From Maridesulfovibrio sp. (lineage in GTDB: Bacteria > Desulfobacterota > Desulfovibrionia > Desulfovibrionales > Desulfovibrionaceae): DNA of 64,000 nt. Every line of letters begins with the position of its first letter. Within the stretch, counting starts at the first letter, position 1. Below the pieces are notes generated by a model. That model had not been told where the DNA came from. It did not search any database and was given only the letters and a program-made list of their open reading frames with translations. The stretch lies in contig NZ_OY763930.1 in assembly GCF_963667685.1 (NCBI RefSeq), positions 2,215,501 to 2,279,500 of the forward strand. The letters are read 5' to 3'. Below are positions 7,615 to 16,114 of the stretch, piece after piece. The position numbers were made by a program, and so were the translations under genes.

Positions 7615-9786
7615 TTAATGTGTAATGATCTTTGGAAAGTTCTTTGTGGTCACAATGGACATATCCGGGAGAATCCACATTGCCGAGCAGTCAGGGAAAT
7701 GTTCCTCCATGAATTTATTCCCTTTTTCCGGACCCATGATAAAAACTGTAGTGGCTAGAGCGTCTGCTGTCTCGGCATCAGGAGCTACAGTGGTGGTAGC
7801 AATGCTTTCAGATGATGATTGAAGCAGGGCAGGGTCGAAAATATGGTGCTTCCTTGTTTTATCCTCTTTGGATATCGGGATGATGAACTGATAATAATCA
7901 CCTGAACCGCAAACAGCCTTATCTTTAACCATGATGTGACCTATTATTCCGTCGCCGCGGGGATTGCGGATTCCGATAGACCAGTCTCTGTCGCCGAAGA
8001 CCATAAAATCTCCACCGGCTTCAACCATGCCCGTGCGGATGCCGGAAGATTTAAGGTAATCTGCGGCGGCATCGATGATGGTTCCTTTGGCAAGTCCGCC
8101 GAGGTCTATAGCCATTCCTTTTTTAGGGAGAAATACTTTAGTCTGTTCAGGATCAATTTTAAGAAGACGGTAGTTAATCAATTCTTTATGCCCGGCAAAT
8201 CGGCTCTTATCCAGTGCGTAGTAAAACGGTGTAGTCGTGATGGCGCCGATGGTAATATCAAAGCTGCCACCTGATTTCGCACTGATATCAAGACCGCGTT
8301 TGATAGTCTGCAGCGTCTTGTTTGAGACGTGCACCCATTTTTTGCCAGCCTCATGGTTGACCTGCCCTATAGAACCGAGCTTGTTGCGATGGTCGAGGTC
8401 CTTTTGCAGTCGGTGCATTATGGATACTGCTTCTTTGGCGATTTTTTCTGTGCGGGAATCTGTCTCCGGGATAGTCAGGTTGACTACCGTACCCATGGCT
8501 ACATCACTGTAGCGGAAAAAATCCTTGTGCGTATTCTGCTGGAGGTTCTGGGGGATGAGCATGAGCAGGCCGATAAATGTGAGCGCTGATATGGTCAGAG
8601 CACTCTTTTTGAATCCTCTTCCACTAACCCCTTCATATATAAGATGCACGGCAGCCATTGCTCCGGCAATGGCGGTCAGCTTGAATGGAGTGCCTACATG
8701 ACCGCTGCTGCTGACCATGAAACCGCAAAAAAGAGGCCCGGTAATGAAGCCGAGGTTGGCGGCCATATTGGCGTATCCCAGGTTCTTACCCTTGGCAGAG
8801 CCCAGTTCAGAACAGACAGCCATGGAAGCCGGCATGGACACGGCTGCACCTATCCCGGAGAGTATTCCGCCGCATAGAAAACCGGAGGCTGTTGAGCATC
8901 CACCCAATATGTATAGAGCGAGTGCACTGGTGAGCATCCCGGCAGATGTGGTCAGACGCCGATCGAATCCGGCCAGAAGTTTCCCGAAAATAGGGAGCAG
9001 AAGCACAGTTGTCAGGCTGGGCATACAGAAGAATATCGCAGTGCTGCCCGGGCTTAGTTGCAGGGAGGAAGTCAGCAGAACCGGATAAAATGCAATCAAG
9101 CTTCCTATACCCATTCCCCGTCCGAAAAGGGCGGTCATTATACTTATGTAATGGCTTGTACCTGTTGAATTGTGGGCTTCGTCTTTTTTTTCCGTAGTGC
9201 GGGTGGGCATATGCCGGGTGCTGAACGTGAAGATGATGAAGGCCAGTCCCATGAAAGCGGACATTGTTCCCAGTACGGGCAGGTAGTCCTTATCTATATA
9301 TAATAGTCCACCCAGCAGCGGGCCAAGTAGAAACGATGAATTCATCACTGCTGAAAGTATGGCAAAGCGGGAGGACAACTTGTCGCTTTCCATACCGGCC
9401 CCTATTGCCGCCATGCTGACAGTCCGTATTGTCCCGGCGCAAAGTCCGAGGATAAATTGAATTGCGTAGAGAGTCTCGATGGTTGGAAACAGCACGTAGA
9501 GCAGTGGAAGTAGTATTGCTGCACCACAGGCATACAGTAGGGGTTTCGCGCTTCCGTGCCGGTCAGCAAAACTCCCGGAGAGCGGTGCGATTAGCAGTTT
9601 GGCGAGGAAATATCCGGCGAAACCGGTTCCAAGCCACATGCCGCCGGCTTTTTCGTCAAGGTTCATCAGCGGCAGGGTGAATGTAAAAACCCCGGTCCCC
9701 ATGGAAGCGGCAAATACCGCCACCATAAGCATGGGCATATTGAATTTGGTCAGGATTTGGCTAAGCTTCGGGTTATAAATAGGCAT
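7615..9786 (-). CDS. MFS transporter fused to a C-terminal FAD:protein FMN transferase (ApbE) domain
   Basis: This is a 723-residue fusion. Residues 1-390 form a 12-helix major-facilitator transporter, with motif A after helix 2 (GSFADRHGSAKP, 71-82) and a charged central loop at about 191-212. A thirteenth hydrophobic helix (about 395-412) should carry the chain outward. Residues 420-723 are ApbE-like: MGTVVNLTI (431-439), DLGGLAKG (561-568), AGGDFMVFG (590-598), HHIFDP (647-652) and PDAETADALATTVF (669-682), which includes the region of the metal-binding acidic residues. ApbE uses FAD to attach FMN covalently to Thr/Ser of target proteins such as RnfG and NqrC and acts outside the cytoplasm, usually as a lipoprotein. 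Here a transporter replaces the lipid anchor. The start overlaps the TetR gene by 37 bases, so they are co-transcribed. The transported substrate is unknown; FAD or a precursor is an inference. Confidence 0.88.
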   Translation of the reverse strand: MPIYNPKLSQILTKFNMPMLMVAVFAASMGTGVFTFTLPLMNLDEKAGGMWLGTGFAGYFLAKLLIAPLSGSFADRHGSAKPLLYACGAAILLPLLYVLFPTIETLYAIQFILGLCAGTIRTVSMAAIGAGMESDKLSSRFAILSAVMNSSFLLGPLLGGLLYIDKDYLPVLGTMSAFMGLAFIIFTFSTRHMPTRTTEKKDEAHNSTGTSHYISIMTALFGRGMGIGSLIAFYPVLLTSSLQLSPGSTAIFFCMPSLTTVLLLPIFGKLLAGFDRRLTTSAGMLTSALALYILGGCSTASGFLCGGILSGIGAAVSMPASMAVCSELGSAKGKNLGYANMAANLGFITGPLFCGFMVSSSGHVGTPFKLTAIAGAMAAVHLIYEGVSGRGFKKSALTISALTFIGLLMLIPQNLQQNTHKDFFRYSDVAMGTVVNLTIPETDSRTEKIAKEAVSIMHRLQKDLDHRNKLGSIGQVNHEAGKKWVHVSNKTLQTIKRGLDISAKSGGSFDITIGAITTTPFYYALDKSRFAGHKELINYRLLKIDPEQTKVFLPKKGMAIDLGGLAKGTIIDAAADYLKSSGIRTGMVEAGGDFMVFGDRDWSIGIRNPRGDGIIGHIMVKDKAVCGSGDYYQFIIPISKEDKTRKHHIFDPALLQSSSESIATTTVAPDAETADALATTVFIMGPEKGNKFMEEHFPDCSAMWILPDMSIVTTKNFPKIITH

Positions 9787-10322
9787 GCTTCTTTGAAGAG
9801 ATTGTCAATCTGGAAAGGTGTTAAAAATTGAGTGCGGACTGCTCCGATTATGTGCCCGTAAACAAGATAAGATGTTTGCGGCAAGGGCACATCAAGGACT
9901 GAGCCGTCCTCTATCCCCTGTTTGATGTATTCATCAATGCGGTCAATCAGTCTTTTAAATTTAGCTGCGATGTGGGTGCGGTCAAGGTGGGGATATTCGT
10001 CGCTGAAGGGTGAGCTGCGCAGTAGGGTCGGGAATGTGGTCCGGTGACTTTCAGTGAAATCAAAATATGCCTGTACGAAAATTCCAAGAGCCTCAAGTCC
10101 ATTCCCACCCTTGTTTGCCTTATCTGTAAGCACTCCCAGCATTTGGTCGATTAGTTCTCCGCCTGCCTCAAGAAAGAGATTGTCCTTGTTTCCGTAGTAG
10201 TGCGATACCAGTCCAGAAGCTACTCCCGCATGGTCGGCAACCATTTTTAGTGTTGTATCAGTGTAGCCATGTTCTCCGAATTGTTCTTGTGCGGCCAGCA
10301 GGATTCTTTCTTTCTTGGTCAT
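9750..10322 (-). CDS. TetR family transcriptional regulator
   Basis: This is a 190-residue repressor-type regulator. The ATG follows CGGAG at a spacing of 5 bases. The N-terminal helix-turn-helix is typical (ILLAAQEQFGEHGYTDTTLK, then VADHAGVASGLVSHYYGNKD, residues about 7-47). The C-terminal ligand-binding domain (residues 50-190) is of the kind that senses small hydrophobic molecules. The 3' end overlaps the MFS-ApbE start, so regulator and transporter form one unit, and autoregulation that also controls the transporter is the usual arrangement. A candidate operator lies at 10410-10421. The ligand is unknown. Confidence 0.9.
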   Translation of the reverse strand: MTKKERILLAAQEQFGEHGYTDTTLKMVADHAGVASGLVSHYYGNKDNLFLEAGGELIDQMLGVLTDKANKGGNGLEALGIFVQAYFDFTESHRTTFPTLLRSSPFSDEYPHLDRTHIAAKFKRLIDRIDEYIKQGIEDGSVLDVPLPQTSYLVYGHIIGAVRTQFLTPFQIDNLFKEACLFITRSLAKS

Positions 10323-10409
10323 AGGATCTCCGTTGTTGGTCTGTCACGTTTTTAATGGAGTCCCCAGATGTGTCAGAGCCGACATTTTCTTGAACTCCCA
10401 GCCAATGTA

Positions 10410-10421
10410 ACACAAGTGTGT
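10410..10421. promoter_or_regulatory. Candidate TetR operator
   Basis: ACACA-AG-TGTGT, a dyad with 5-bp arms, lies 88 bases upstream of the tetR start codon. Position and symmetry fit an operator, but nothing ties it specifically to this regulator. Confidence 0.3.
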
Positions 10422-10901
10422 CTTCGGTTCCGCCTTAATTATGAAATAATATTTTGTGGAAGTTGGGTTCTGACTTCCATATTTTCCATTAGTACTCAAT
10501 AGAAAAATTAACAAGGTTCAATATTAATAACTTCGCTATTGTTTTTGCCATTTTTTTTAAGTGTTATTTGCTTTGCCGGTAGGTCTGAATGCAATCTTTC
10601 AGGATAAGATTATGAATTACAATCCATTATGACAGTGACACGTTTGGTGTGTTTAGTGGCACTTATGAGTGTGTGCAAAAATTCACGAAGTTGTCAACAA
10701 AAATTTCAAAATTGATTGACCAGCCAATTAAGGGGTGTTAGAAAGATTACAACGAGAAGACAAAGTGGTCTTTTATTAACATAAAAGACACATATTTGAC
10801 AGTGTGAGTTTTGGGTTTTGGTTCTGGTTCAATATAAATCTCTCCGAAGGGAATGATTGAATTCTCTCTTCGGGTGCCGGGGGATAAATGCCAGTTGTAA
10901 G

Positions 10902-11210
10902 TCAAAACATCTCCGCGAGGAATGGGGTGGGACCCGTTTCTTCGGACGCAGGAAAAAGCTGTAACATGGGTCGCTCCGACTTTTGGTTCCGGGCTTGCCT
11001 GCCTCTTTTTAACTGCCTTATGTCTTTTTCCCTTTCAAACTTATCTGCCGTACCTTTTTCCGTGTCCTGCGGGGTAATAACCGGTCCGGCTTCCATAATG
11101 CCTTTCACTACATACGACAACACGAATAGTTCGCTTACCATTCCGGAGGCGGATAATTCCATGTGCTTATTGCATAATTGCCTTGATCCATTTTCAAAAA
11201 TATTCCCCAT
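10902..11210 (-). CDS. Possible small hypothetical protein
   Basis: A 102-residue frame; a shorter ATG start (MELSASGMVSEL) gives about 86 residues. The composition is natural for a soluble protein, with a hydrophobic patch (SELFVLSYVVKGIM) followed by a charged KFEREKDIRQLKRGRQARNQ stretch. There is no convincing ribosome site and no family was recognised. An open frame on the opposite strand over the same bases is less protein-like. The call is weak; the region could equally be a non-coding leader. Confidence 0.28.
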   Translation of the reverse strand: MGNIFENGSRQLCNKHMELSASGMVSELFVLSYVVKGIMEAGPVITPQDTEKGTADKFEREKDIRQLKRGRQARNQKSERPMLQLFPASEETGPTPFLAEMF

Positions 11211-11249
11211 TAAGGGGATTATTCATTTTAAGCCGGGTATTTAGCCGGT

Positions 11250-11273
11250 GCCCGACATGCTCGGGCGGTTTTC
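11250..11273 (+). terminator. Hairpin with short T run in the sdh leader region
   Basis: GCCCGA, a five-base loop, TCGGGC, then GGTTTTC. It resembles an intrinsic terminator on the plus strand but no confident gene ends just before it. It could be an attenuator for sdhCAB or the end of a small RNA. Confidence 0.4.
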
Positions 11274-11400
11274 TGGAAGTGGAGTTGCTGCATCTTATGC
11301 GGCAGCGGTTCAGTACTACTGTATTTATCTGACTAGGTGCTGATGGGGTTGTGTTGGTAATCCATTAATTCGGGAGAAATTCCGTCAAAGGAGGATTGTT

Positions 11401-12048
11401 ATGGCTGTAGACGTAGGTATGCACTTGGCTCGACCGGGCAAAAGGGATGCGGTTCTCGACTGGCTGCAGATGCTTACCGGGGCCGGACTTGTGGCATTTA
11501 TGTGGTGCCATATGATTCTGGTGTCATCGGTTGTCCTTTCACCGAAAATCATGAATGCCATTGCACATTTTTTCGAAGCCACGTATATGGCTCAGGTCGG
11601 TGGTCCTTTGATTTTCTTAGCTTTTTTGTTACATTTCGCGCTGGCGGCCAGAAAGATTCCTTTCCGCGCGGAAGGCCAGGCAACCATATTGCAGCATGCA
11701 CAGATGCTTAAGCATCGTGATACCTGGCTTTGGGTTGTTCAGGCCGTGACCGCAATGGTTATCCTTGTGATGGGTGCCATCCACATGTGGGTTGTGCTCA
11801 ATGATCTTCCCATTACTGCCGCGAAGTCGGCGGCTCGTGTAGGTGAAGGCGGATGGACGCTTTTCTATCTGGTTCTCCTGCCTTGCGTTGAGCTTCATGT
11901 CAGCGTTGGCTTCTACCGTATTGGCGTCAAATGGGGATTCATCAGGACCGAGAACCGGAAGCAGGCCAAAAAGCTTGAATCCATTCTCTTTGCGACCTTC
12001 ATGGTCATCGGCATCCTCACCCTGATCAGGTTCATCACTTTAAGTTAA
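11401..12048 (+). CDS. sdhC: Succinate dehydrogenase/fumarate reductase, di-heme cytochrome b subunit
   Basis: This is a 215-residue integral membrane protein with five helices, starting after a strong AAAGGAGG site. It matches the B-type di-heme anchor of Wolinella FrdC. Histidines in suitable helix positions include WCHMILVSS (about 41), LLHFALAARKI (about 80), MGAIHMWVVL (about 123) and ELHVSVGFYRIG (about 163), consistent with four axial heme ligands. The protein anchors SdhAB in the membrane and exchanges electrons with menaquinone. It is the first gene of sdhCAB, followed by fumarase and malic enzyme. The direction in vivo (succinate oxidation or fumarate reduction) cannot be told from sequence. 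Confidence 0.92.
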   Translation: MAVDVGMHLARPGKRDAVLDWLQMLTGAGLVAFMWCHMILVSSVVLSPKIMNAIAHFFEATYMAQVGGPLIFLAFLLHFALAARKIPFRAEGQATILQHAQMLKHRDTWLWVVQAVTAMVILVMGAIHMWVVLNDLPITAAKSAARVGEGGWTLFYLVLLPCVELHVSVGFYRIGVKWGFIRTENRKQAKKLESILFATFMVIGILTLIRFITLS

Positions 12049-12061
12049 ACGGGGTTCTTAA

Positions 12062-13915
12062 ATGCAAACATATTACTCTGATCTCCTTGTTATCGGCGCT
12101 GGTCTTGCTGGCGAGCGCGTGGCTGTGGAGGCGGCCCAGGAAGGTTTTGATGTAATCTGTCTCTCAATTGTCCCGGCACGCCGATCTCACTCATCGGCAG
12201 CACAGGGCGGCATGCAGGCTGCTCTGGGTAACTGTGCCAAAGGCGAGGGGGACAACGTAGACGTCCACTTTGGCGACACTGTCCGTGGTTCCGACTGGGG
12301 TTGTGACCAGGAAGTGGCCCGTCTTTTCGCTGACGCTGCTCCAATTGAAATGCGTCGACTTGCGCACTGGGGTGTGCCCTGGAACCGCGTTGTTCCCGGT
12401 AAATCTTTCTATTTCAAAGGCGGCGAGAAATTTGAAAAGGAAGAAAAAGAAGAGAAGCGCGGCCTGATTACCGCCCGCTCCTTCGGCGGTACCGCTAAAT
12501 GGCGTACCTGCTATACTTCCGACGGAACCGGCCATGCGGTTATGTGTACGATGGATAACCGTTGCGCTGAACTTGGAATTGATGTTTTTGACCGCAAGGA
12601 AGCTATTTCTCTAATTCATGACGGTGACAAATGCACAGGTGCGGTTGTCCGCTGCCTACGGACTGGCGAGCTGGAAGTGTTTCTCTCCAAGGCTACTGCA
12701 ATTTGCACAGGCGGTTTCGGGCGTATCTACAAGGCAACAACAAATGCGGTCATCTGTGATGGCGGCGGGCATATCATCGCCCATGATACAGGGGTTGTTC
12801 CCATTGGTAACCCGGAAGCAATCCAGTTCCACCCCACCGGAATTGTACCTACCGATATTCTGGTAACTGAAGGGTGCCGCGGTGACGGCGGGACACTTCT
12901 CGACGTCAACGAAGAGCGGTTCATGAACATTTACGAACCGGAAAAGGCCGAACTGGCCTCCCGTGACGTTGTTTCCCGCTGGATGACTCATCACATGCGT
13001 CAGGGTAAAGGTGTTAAGTCCGCTTATGGCGAGCACCTCTGGCTGGACATCCGTCATCTCGGTGATAAACACATCTCCACTAAACTGCGTGAAGTTGATG
13101 AAATCTGCCACCATTTCCTGAATGTTGATCCCCGCAAACAGCTTATCCCGGTCCGCCCGACCCAGCATTATACCATGGCTGGTGTACGTACCAATAAAGA
13201 TGGTGCGGTTTACGGTCTCAAAGGGCTGTTCTCTGCCGGTGAGGCTGCATGTTGGGACATGCACGGTTTTAACCGCCTCGGCGGTAACTCTCTGGCTGAA
13301 ACAGTTGTCGCAGGCGGTATCATCGGTTCCAAGATTGTTGAATTCCTTAAGGGGTATGAGGTCGAAATCAAGACGGCATTGGTTAATGACGCTGTCCGTA
13401 AGCAGGAAGAACGCATTGAAAAACTGCGCAGCGGCGCAAACGGCAAAGAAAATGTCTACAAGGTTCGTGAAGAAATGCAGGATGCCCTTATGGAAGGCTG
13501 CTTTGTATTCAGAAATGATGCCGGACTCAAAAAATGTATTGAAACCCTTCAGGGTACTCTTGATAAAGCCCGCAGGGTCGGTCTTGTTTCCGACGGACTT
13601 GGCGCCAACCACGAGCTGGCTGCGGCCCTTAAGATTGAAGGTCAGGTCAAGCTCGGCCTTTGTATTGCTAAAGCTGCTCTGGAACGTACTGAAAGTCGTG
13701 GTTCCCACAACCGCGAGGATTACACCGCACGCGATGATAAGAACTGGCTGAACAGAACACTGGCTTATTGGCGCGATGGCGCAGACATGCCTGAACTGCA
13801 ATACGAGGAAGCCACTCCCTGCTACGAAATTCCTCCGGGAGACCGTGGTTACGGCGGCGGTTCCATCATCGAAGCCGACAAGGCAGAGATTGAAGCCAAA
13901 ATGATCAAGAAATAA
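12062..13915 (+). CDS. sdhA: Succinate dehydrogenase/fumarate reductase flavoprotein subunit
   Basis: This is a 617-residue catalytic subunit interconverting succinate and fumarate. Residues 7-13 (LVIGAGL) form the FAD-binding loop; SHSSAAQGGMQAALG (about 43-57) carries the histidine that binds FAD covalently; QFHPTGIVPTDILVTEGCRG is the substrate and capping region; HGFNRLGGNSLAE lies near the flavin ring. The wording RGSDWGCDQEVARLFADAAP closely follows Wolinella FrdA, agreeing with the di-heme anchor upstream. It starts 13 bases after sdhC and ends 20 bases before sdhB, so the three are co-transcribed. Confidence 0.96.
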   Translation: MQTYYSDLLVIGAGLAGERVAVEAAQEGFDVICLSIVPARRSHSSAAQGGMQAALGNCAKGEGDNVDVHFGDTVRGSDWGCDQEVARLFADAAPIEMRRLAHWGVPWNRVVPGKSFYFKGGEKFEKEEKEEKRGLITARSFGGTAKWRTCYTSDGTGHAVMCTMDNRCAELGIDVFDRKEAISLIHDGDKCTGAVVRCLRTGELEVFLSKATAICTGGFGRIYKATTNAVICDGGGHIIAHDTGVVPIGNPEAIQFHPTGIVPTDILVTEGCRGDGGTLLDVNEERFMNIYEPEKAELASRDVVSRWMTHHMRQGKGVKSAYGEHLWLDIRHLGDKHISTKLREVDEICHHFLNVDPRKQLIPVRPTQHYTMAGVRTNKDGAVYGLKGLFSAGEAACWDMHGFNRLGGNSLAETVVAGGIIGSKIVEFLKGYEVEIKTALVNDAVRKQEERIEKLRSGANGKENVYKVREEMQDALMEGCFVFRNDAGLKKCIETLQGTLDKARRVGLVSDGLGANHELAAALKIEGQVKLGLCIAKAALERTESRGSHNREDYTARDDKNWLNRTLAYWRDGADMPELQYEEATPCYEIPPGDRGYGGGSIIEADKAEIEAKMIKK

Positions 13916-13935
13916 CCCCTGAAAAGGATATTAAA

Positions 13936-14673
13936 ATGAGCAGACAACTCGAATTTGATATATTCCGCTACAATCCTCAGGATAAGGGGTCGGTTCCGCA
14001 CATGCAGACCTTTGTGCTGGATGAAACCGAGAACATGACCCTGTTCATCGCGCTGAACCGTTTGCGTGAAGAGCAGGACCCCGGCCTGATTTTTGATTTC
14101 TGCTGCCGCGCTGGTATCTGCGGAGCCTGCGCTATGGTTGTCAACGGCAAGCCCCGTCTGGCCTGTCAGACGAAGACTGTCGAGCTGCCACAGCAGATAA
14201 CCCTGCTGCCACTCCCTGTTTATAAACTCATAGGTGACCTTTCGGTGGACACCGGTGTCTGGTTCCGTGAAATGTACCAGACCACTGAATCATGGATTCA
14301 TACCAATAAGACCTTTGATCCCAACGCTATTGAAGAGCGCATGGAGAACGAGGTTGCCGAACAGATCTATGAACTGGAACGCTGCATCGAATGCGGATGC
14401 TGTGTTGCCGCCTGCGGCACAGCCCGTCTGCGTGATGACTTCCTCGGTGCTGCTGCGCTCAACCGCGTTGCCCGTTTTGTCGTAGATCCACGTGACCAGC
14501 GTACTGACCGCGATTATTTTGAAATCATCGGTAATGATGAAGGTATCTTCGGTTGTATGGGCCTGCTCGGCTGCGAAGATGTCTGTCCCAAGAATCTGCC
14601 GTTGCAGAACCAGCTCGGGTTCCTGCGCCGCAAGATGGGTATTACCGCAATCAAGGAAATATTCAGGAAGTAA
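13936..14673 (+). CDS. sdhB: Succinate dehydrogenase/fumarate reductase iron-sulfur subunit
   Basis: This is a 245-residue subunit carrying three Fe-S clusters. The N-terminal plant-type [2Fe-2S] site is CCRAGICGACAMVVNGKPRL plus a later cysteine (ACQT), at about 54-78; the [4Fe-4S] site is CIECGCCVAACG (about 150-161); the third site is CMGLLGCEDVCPKNLP (about 209-224), the usual [3Fe-4S] position. It wires electrons from the FAD of SdhA to the hemes of SdhC. An AAAAGGA site precedes the ATG. The fumarase alpha gene begins 3 bases after its stop. Confidence 0.96.
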   Translation: MSRQLEFDIFRYNPQDKGSVPHMQTFVLDETENMTLFIALNRLREEQDPGLIFDFCCRAGICGACAMVVNGKPRLACQTKTVELPQQITLLPLPVYKLIGDLSVDTGVWFREMYQTTESWIHTNKTFDPNAIEERMENEVAEQIYELERCIECGCCVAACGTARLRDDFLGAAALNRVARFVVDPRDQRTDRDYFEIIGNDEGIFGCMGLLGCEDVCPKNLPLQNQLGFLRRKMGITAIKEIFRK

Positions 14674-14676
14674 CCT

Positions 14677-15516
14677 ATGCGTACTATTAAAGCTGAACAG
14701 GTTATCGAAGCCGTGGCGAAAATGTGCGTAAGCGCAAACCGCTACCTGCCCGAAGACGTGAAAAAGCGTTTTAACGAATGTGCTGCCGCCGAAGATTCTC
14801 CAGCAGCTAAGGAAGTTTTCCGTCAGATCAAGGAAAACTGGGAACTTGCTGCTGAATCAGGGCTGCCTCTTTGTCAGGATACCGGATTGGCTGTATTCAT
14901 TGTTGAAATGGGCGAGGATGTCCGCGTGGAAGGCATGAACATCCGTGATGCCATCAATGAAGGTACCCGCAAAGGGTACGAGGAAGGATTTCTGCGCAAA
15001 TCCGCATGTGATCCTCTGACCCGTGCCAATACCAAGGATAACACCCCGGCTATCGTACATTTTGATATCGTCCCCGGTGACAAAATCAAAATCACCTTTA
15101 TGGCCAAGGGCGGGGGCTCCGAAAACATGAGTCGTGTGACCATGCTTGCCCCGGCTCAGGGCTGGGAAGGCATCAAGAAATTCGTCATTGAACGTGTTGC
15201 AGAAGCCGGTCCCAACCCGTGTCCCCCGACCATGGTCGGAATCGGTGTTGGCGGAACTTTTGAATATTCAGCACTGCTGGCTAAAAAGTCCCTGATGCGC
15301 AAAGTTGGTGAGCCGCATCCAGATCCTGAAATCGGTAAACTGGAAGCCGAACTAATGGAAGAGTTGAACAAACTCGGCATCGGCCCCATGGGACTTGGCG
15401 GCAAGACAACCGTGTTTGATGTGAAAATCGAAATGCGCCCCTGCCACATTGCGTCCCTGCCGCTGGCTGTGAACATCCAGTGCCATTCTTCAAGGCACGA
15501 GGAGGTTATACTCTAA
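14677..15516 (+). CDS. Fumarate hydratase class I, alpha (N-terminal) subunit
   Basis: This is a 279-residue subunit of the oxygen-sensitive two-subunit fumarase, which hydrates fumarate to malate with a [4Fe-4S] cluster. Cluster cysteines are likely in PLCQDTGLAVF (about 65-75), NPCPPTMVG and MRPCHIASLP. The block GGGSENMSRVTMLAPAQG is a family hallmark. It starts 3 bases after sdhB and its TAA stop shares a base with the ATG of the beta subunit (TAATG), so the two halves are translationally coupled. Direct linkage to sdhCAB makes succinate-fumarate-malate one transcription unit. Confidence 0.95.
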   Translation: MRTIKAEQVIEAVAKMCVSANRYLPEDVKKRFNECAAAEDSPAAKEVFRQIKENWELAAESGLPLCQDTGLAVFIVEMGEDVRVEGMNIRDAINEGTRKGYEEGFLRKSACDPLTRANTKDNTPAIVHFDIVPGDKIKITFMAKGGGSENMSRVTMLAPAQGWEGIKKFVIERVAEAGPNPCPPTMVGIGVGGTFEYSALLAKKSLMRKVGEPHPDPEIGKLEAELMEELNKLGIGPMGLGGKTTVFDVKIEMRPCHIASLPLAVNIQCHSSRHEEVIL

Positions 15517-16073
15517 TGGCTGAATATAAGCTGAAGACTCCGCTGACTGATGAAGATATGGTCCAGCTCAAGGCCGGGGATGTGGTTAAACTGACAGGAA
15601 CCATCTATACCGCGCGCGACGCTGCCCACAAGAGACTTTGCGACTTGCTTGATAAGGGTGAGAAACTTCCTTTCGACTTGAAAGGCTCCGTAGTCTATTA
15701 CGTCGGGCCCAGCCCGGCTCCCCCAGGCAAACCTATCGGTTCCGCCGGACCGACCACCAGCTACCGAATGGATACTTATGCCCCCCGTCTGCACGGTCTA
15801 GGACAGAAGGCAAGTATCGGTAAAGGGAAGCGTAGTGAGGAGGTCAAGCAGGCCCTGAAGGATTATAAAGCTGTATATTTTGGAGCAACAGGAGGTGCTG
15901 GTGCTCTGCTTTCCATGTGCATCAAAGAAGCGAAGGTTATCGCTTTTGATGAACTTGGTCCCGAAGCCATCCGGGAACTGACCGTTGAGGATTTTCCTCT
16001 GCTGGTCATTAATGATTCCCATGGTGGCGAACTGTATGCCGTACCTGACCGCAAAGCGGCAGGTGTTGAGTAA
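15516..16073 (+). CDS. Fumarate hydratase class I, beta (C-terminal) subunit
   Basis: This is a 185-residue partner of the preceding gene. The start at 15516 is set by a GAGGAGG site and the TAATG overlap; a GTG further upstream in frame is unlikely. Typical residues include GTIYTARDAAHKRL (about 28-41), PGKPIGSAGPTTSYRMD (about 71-87) and GATGGAGALLSMCIKEAKV, which match the C-terminal domain of single-chain class I fumarases. It works only as a complex with the alpha subunit. Confidence 0.95.
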   Translation: MAEYKLKTPLTDEDMVQLKAGDVVKLTGTIYTARDAAHKRLCDLLDKGEKLPFDLKGSVVYYVGPSPAPPGKPIGSAGPTTSYRMDTYAPRLHGLGQKASIGKGKRSEEVKQALKDYKAVYFGATGGAGALLSMCIKEAKVIAFDELGPEAIRELTVEDFPLLVINDSHGGELYAVPDRKAAGVE

Positions 16074-16114
16074 CAAGTCTGCTGCATTGCAGCTGACAAT
16101 TAAGGAGAAAACTT

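Larger units (their letters stand above)
10323..11400. other. 1.1-kb intergenic region upstream of the sdh operon
   Basis: Bases 10440-10850 are AT-rich and hold no plausible gene. Notable items are the perfect palindrome AGTGGCACT near 10660, the dyad CCGAAG/CTTCGG near 10845-10875, a possible minus-strand gene at 10902-11210, and a GC hairpin with a short T run at 11250-11273. The proximal 120 bases before sdhC lack a clear consensus promoter. The sdh leader may be long and regulated. Confidence 0.5.

Noticed and set aside
10888-11244. Plus-strand open frame of 118 codons upstream of sdhC, with a GGGGG run before its ATG and a hairpin after its stop
   Set aside because: Its composition (many Ser, Phe, Cys and Asn) looks like the complement of a coding strand, no family is apparent, and it fully overlaps a more protein-like minus-strand frame.
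12656-13801. Minus-strand open frame of 381 codons opposite sdhA
   Set aside because: Shadow of sdhA; no motif, no start signals.
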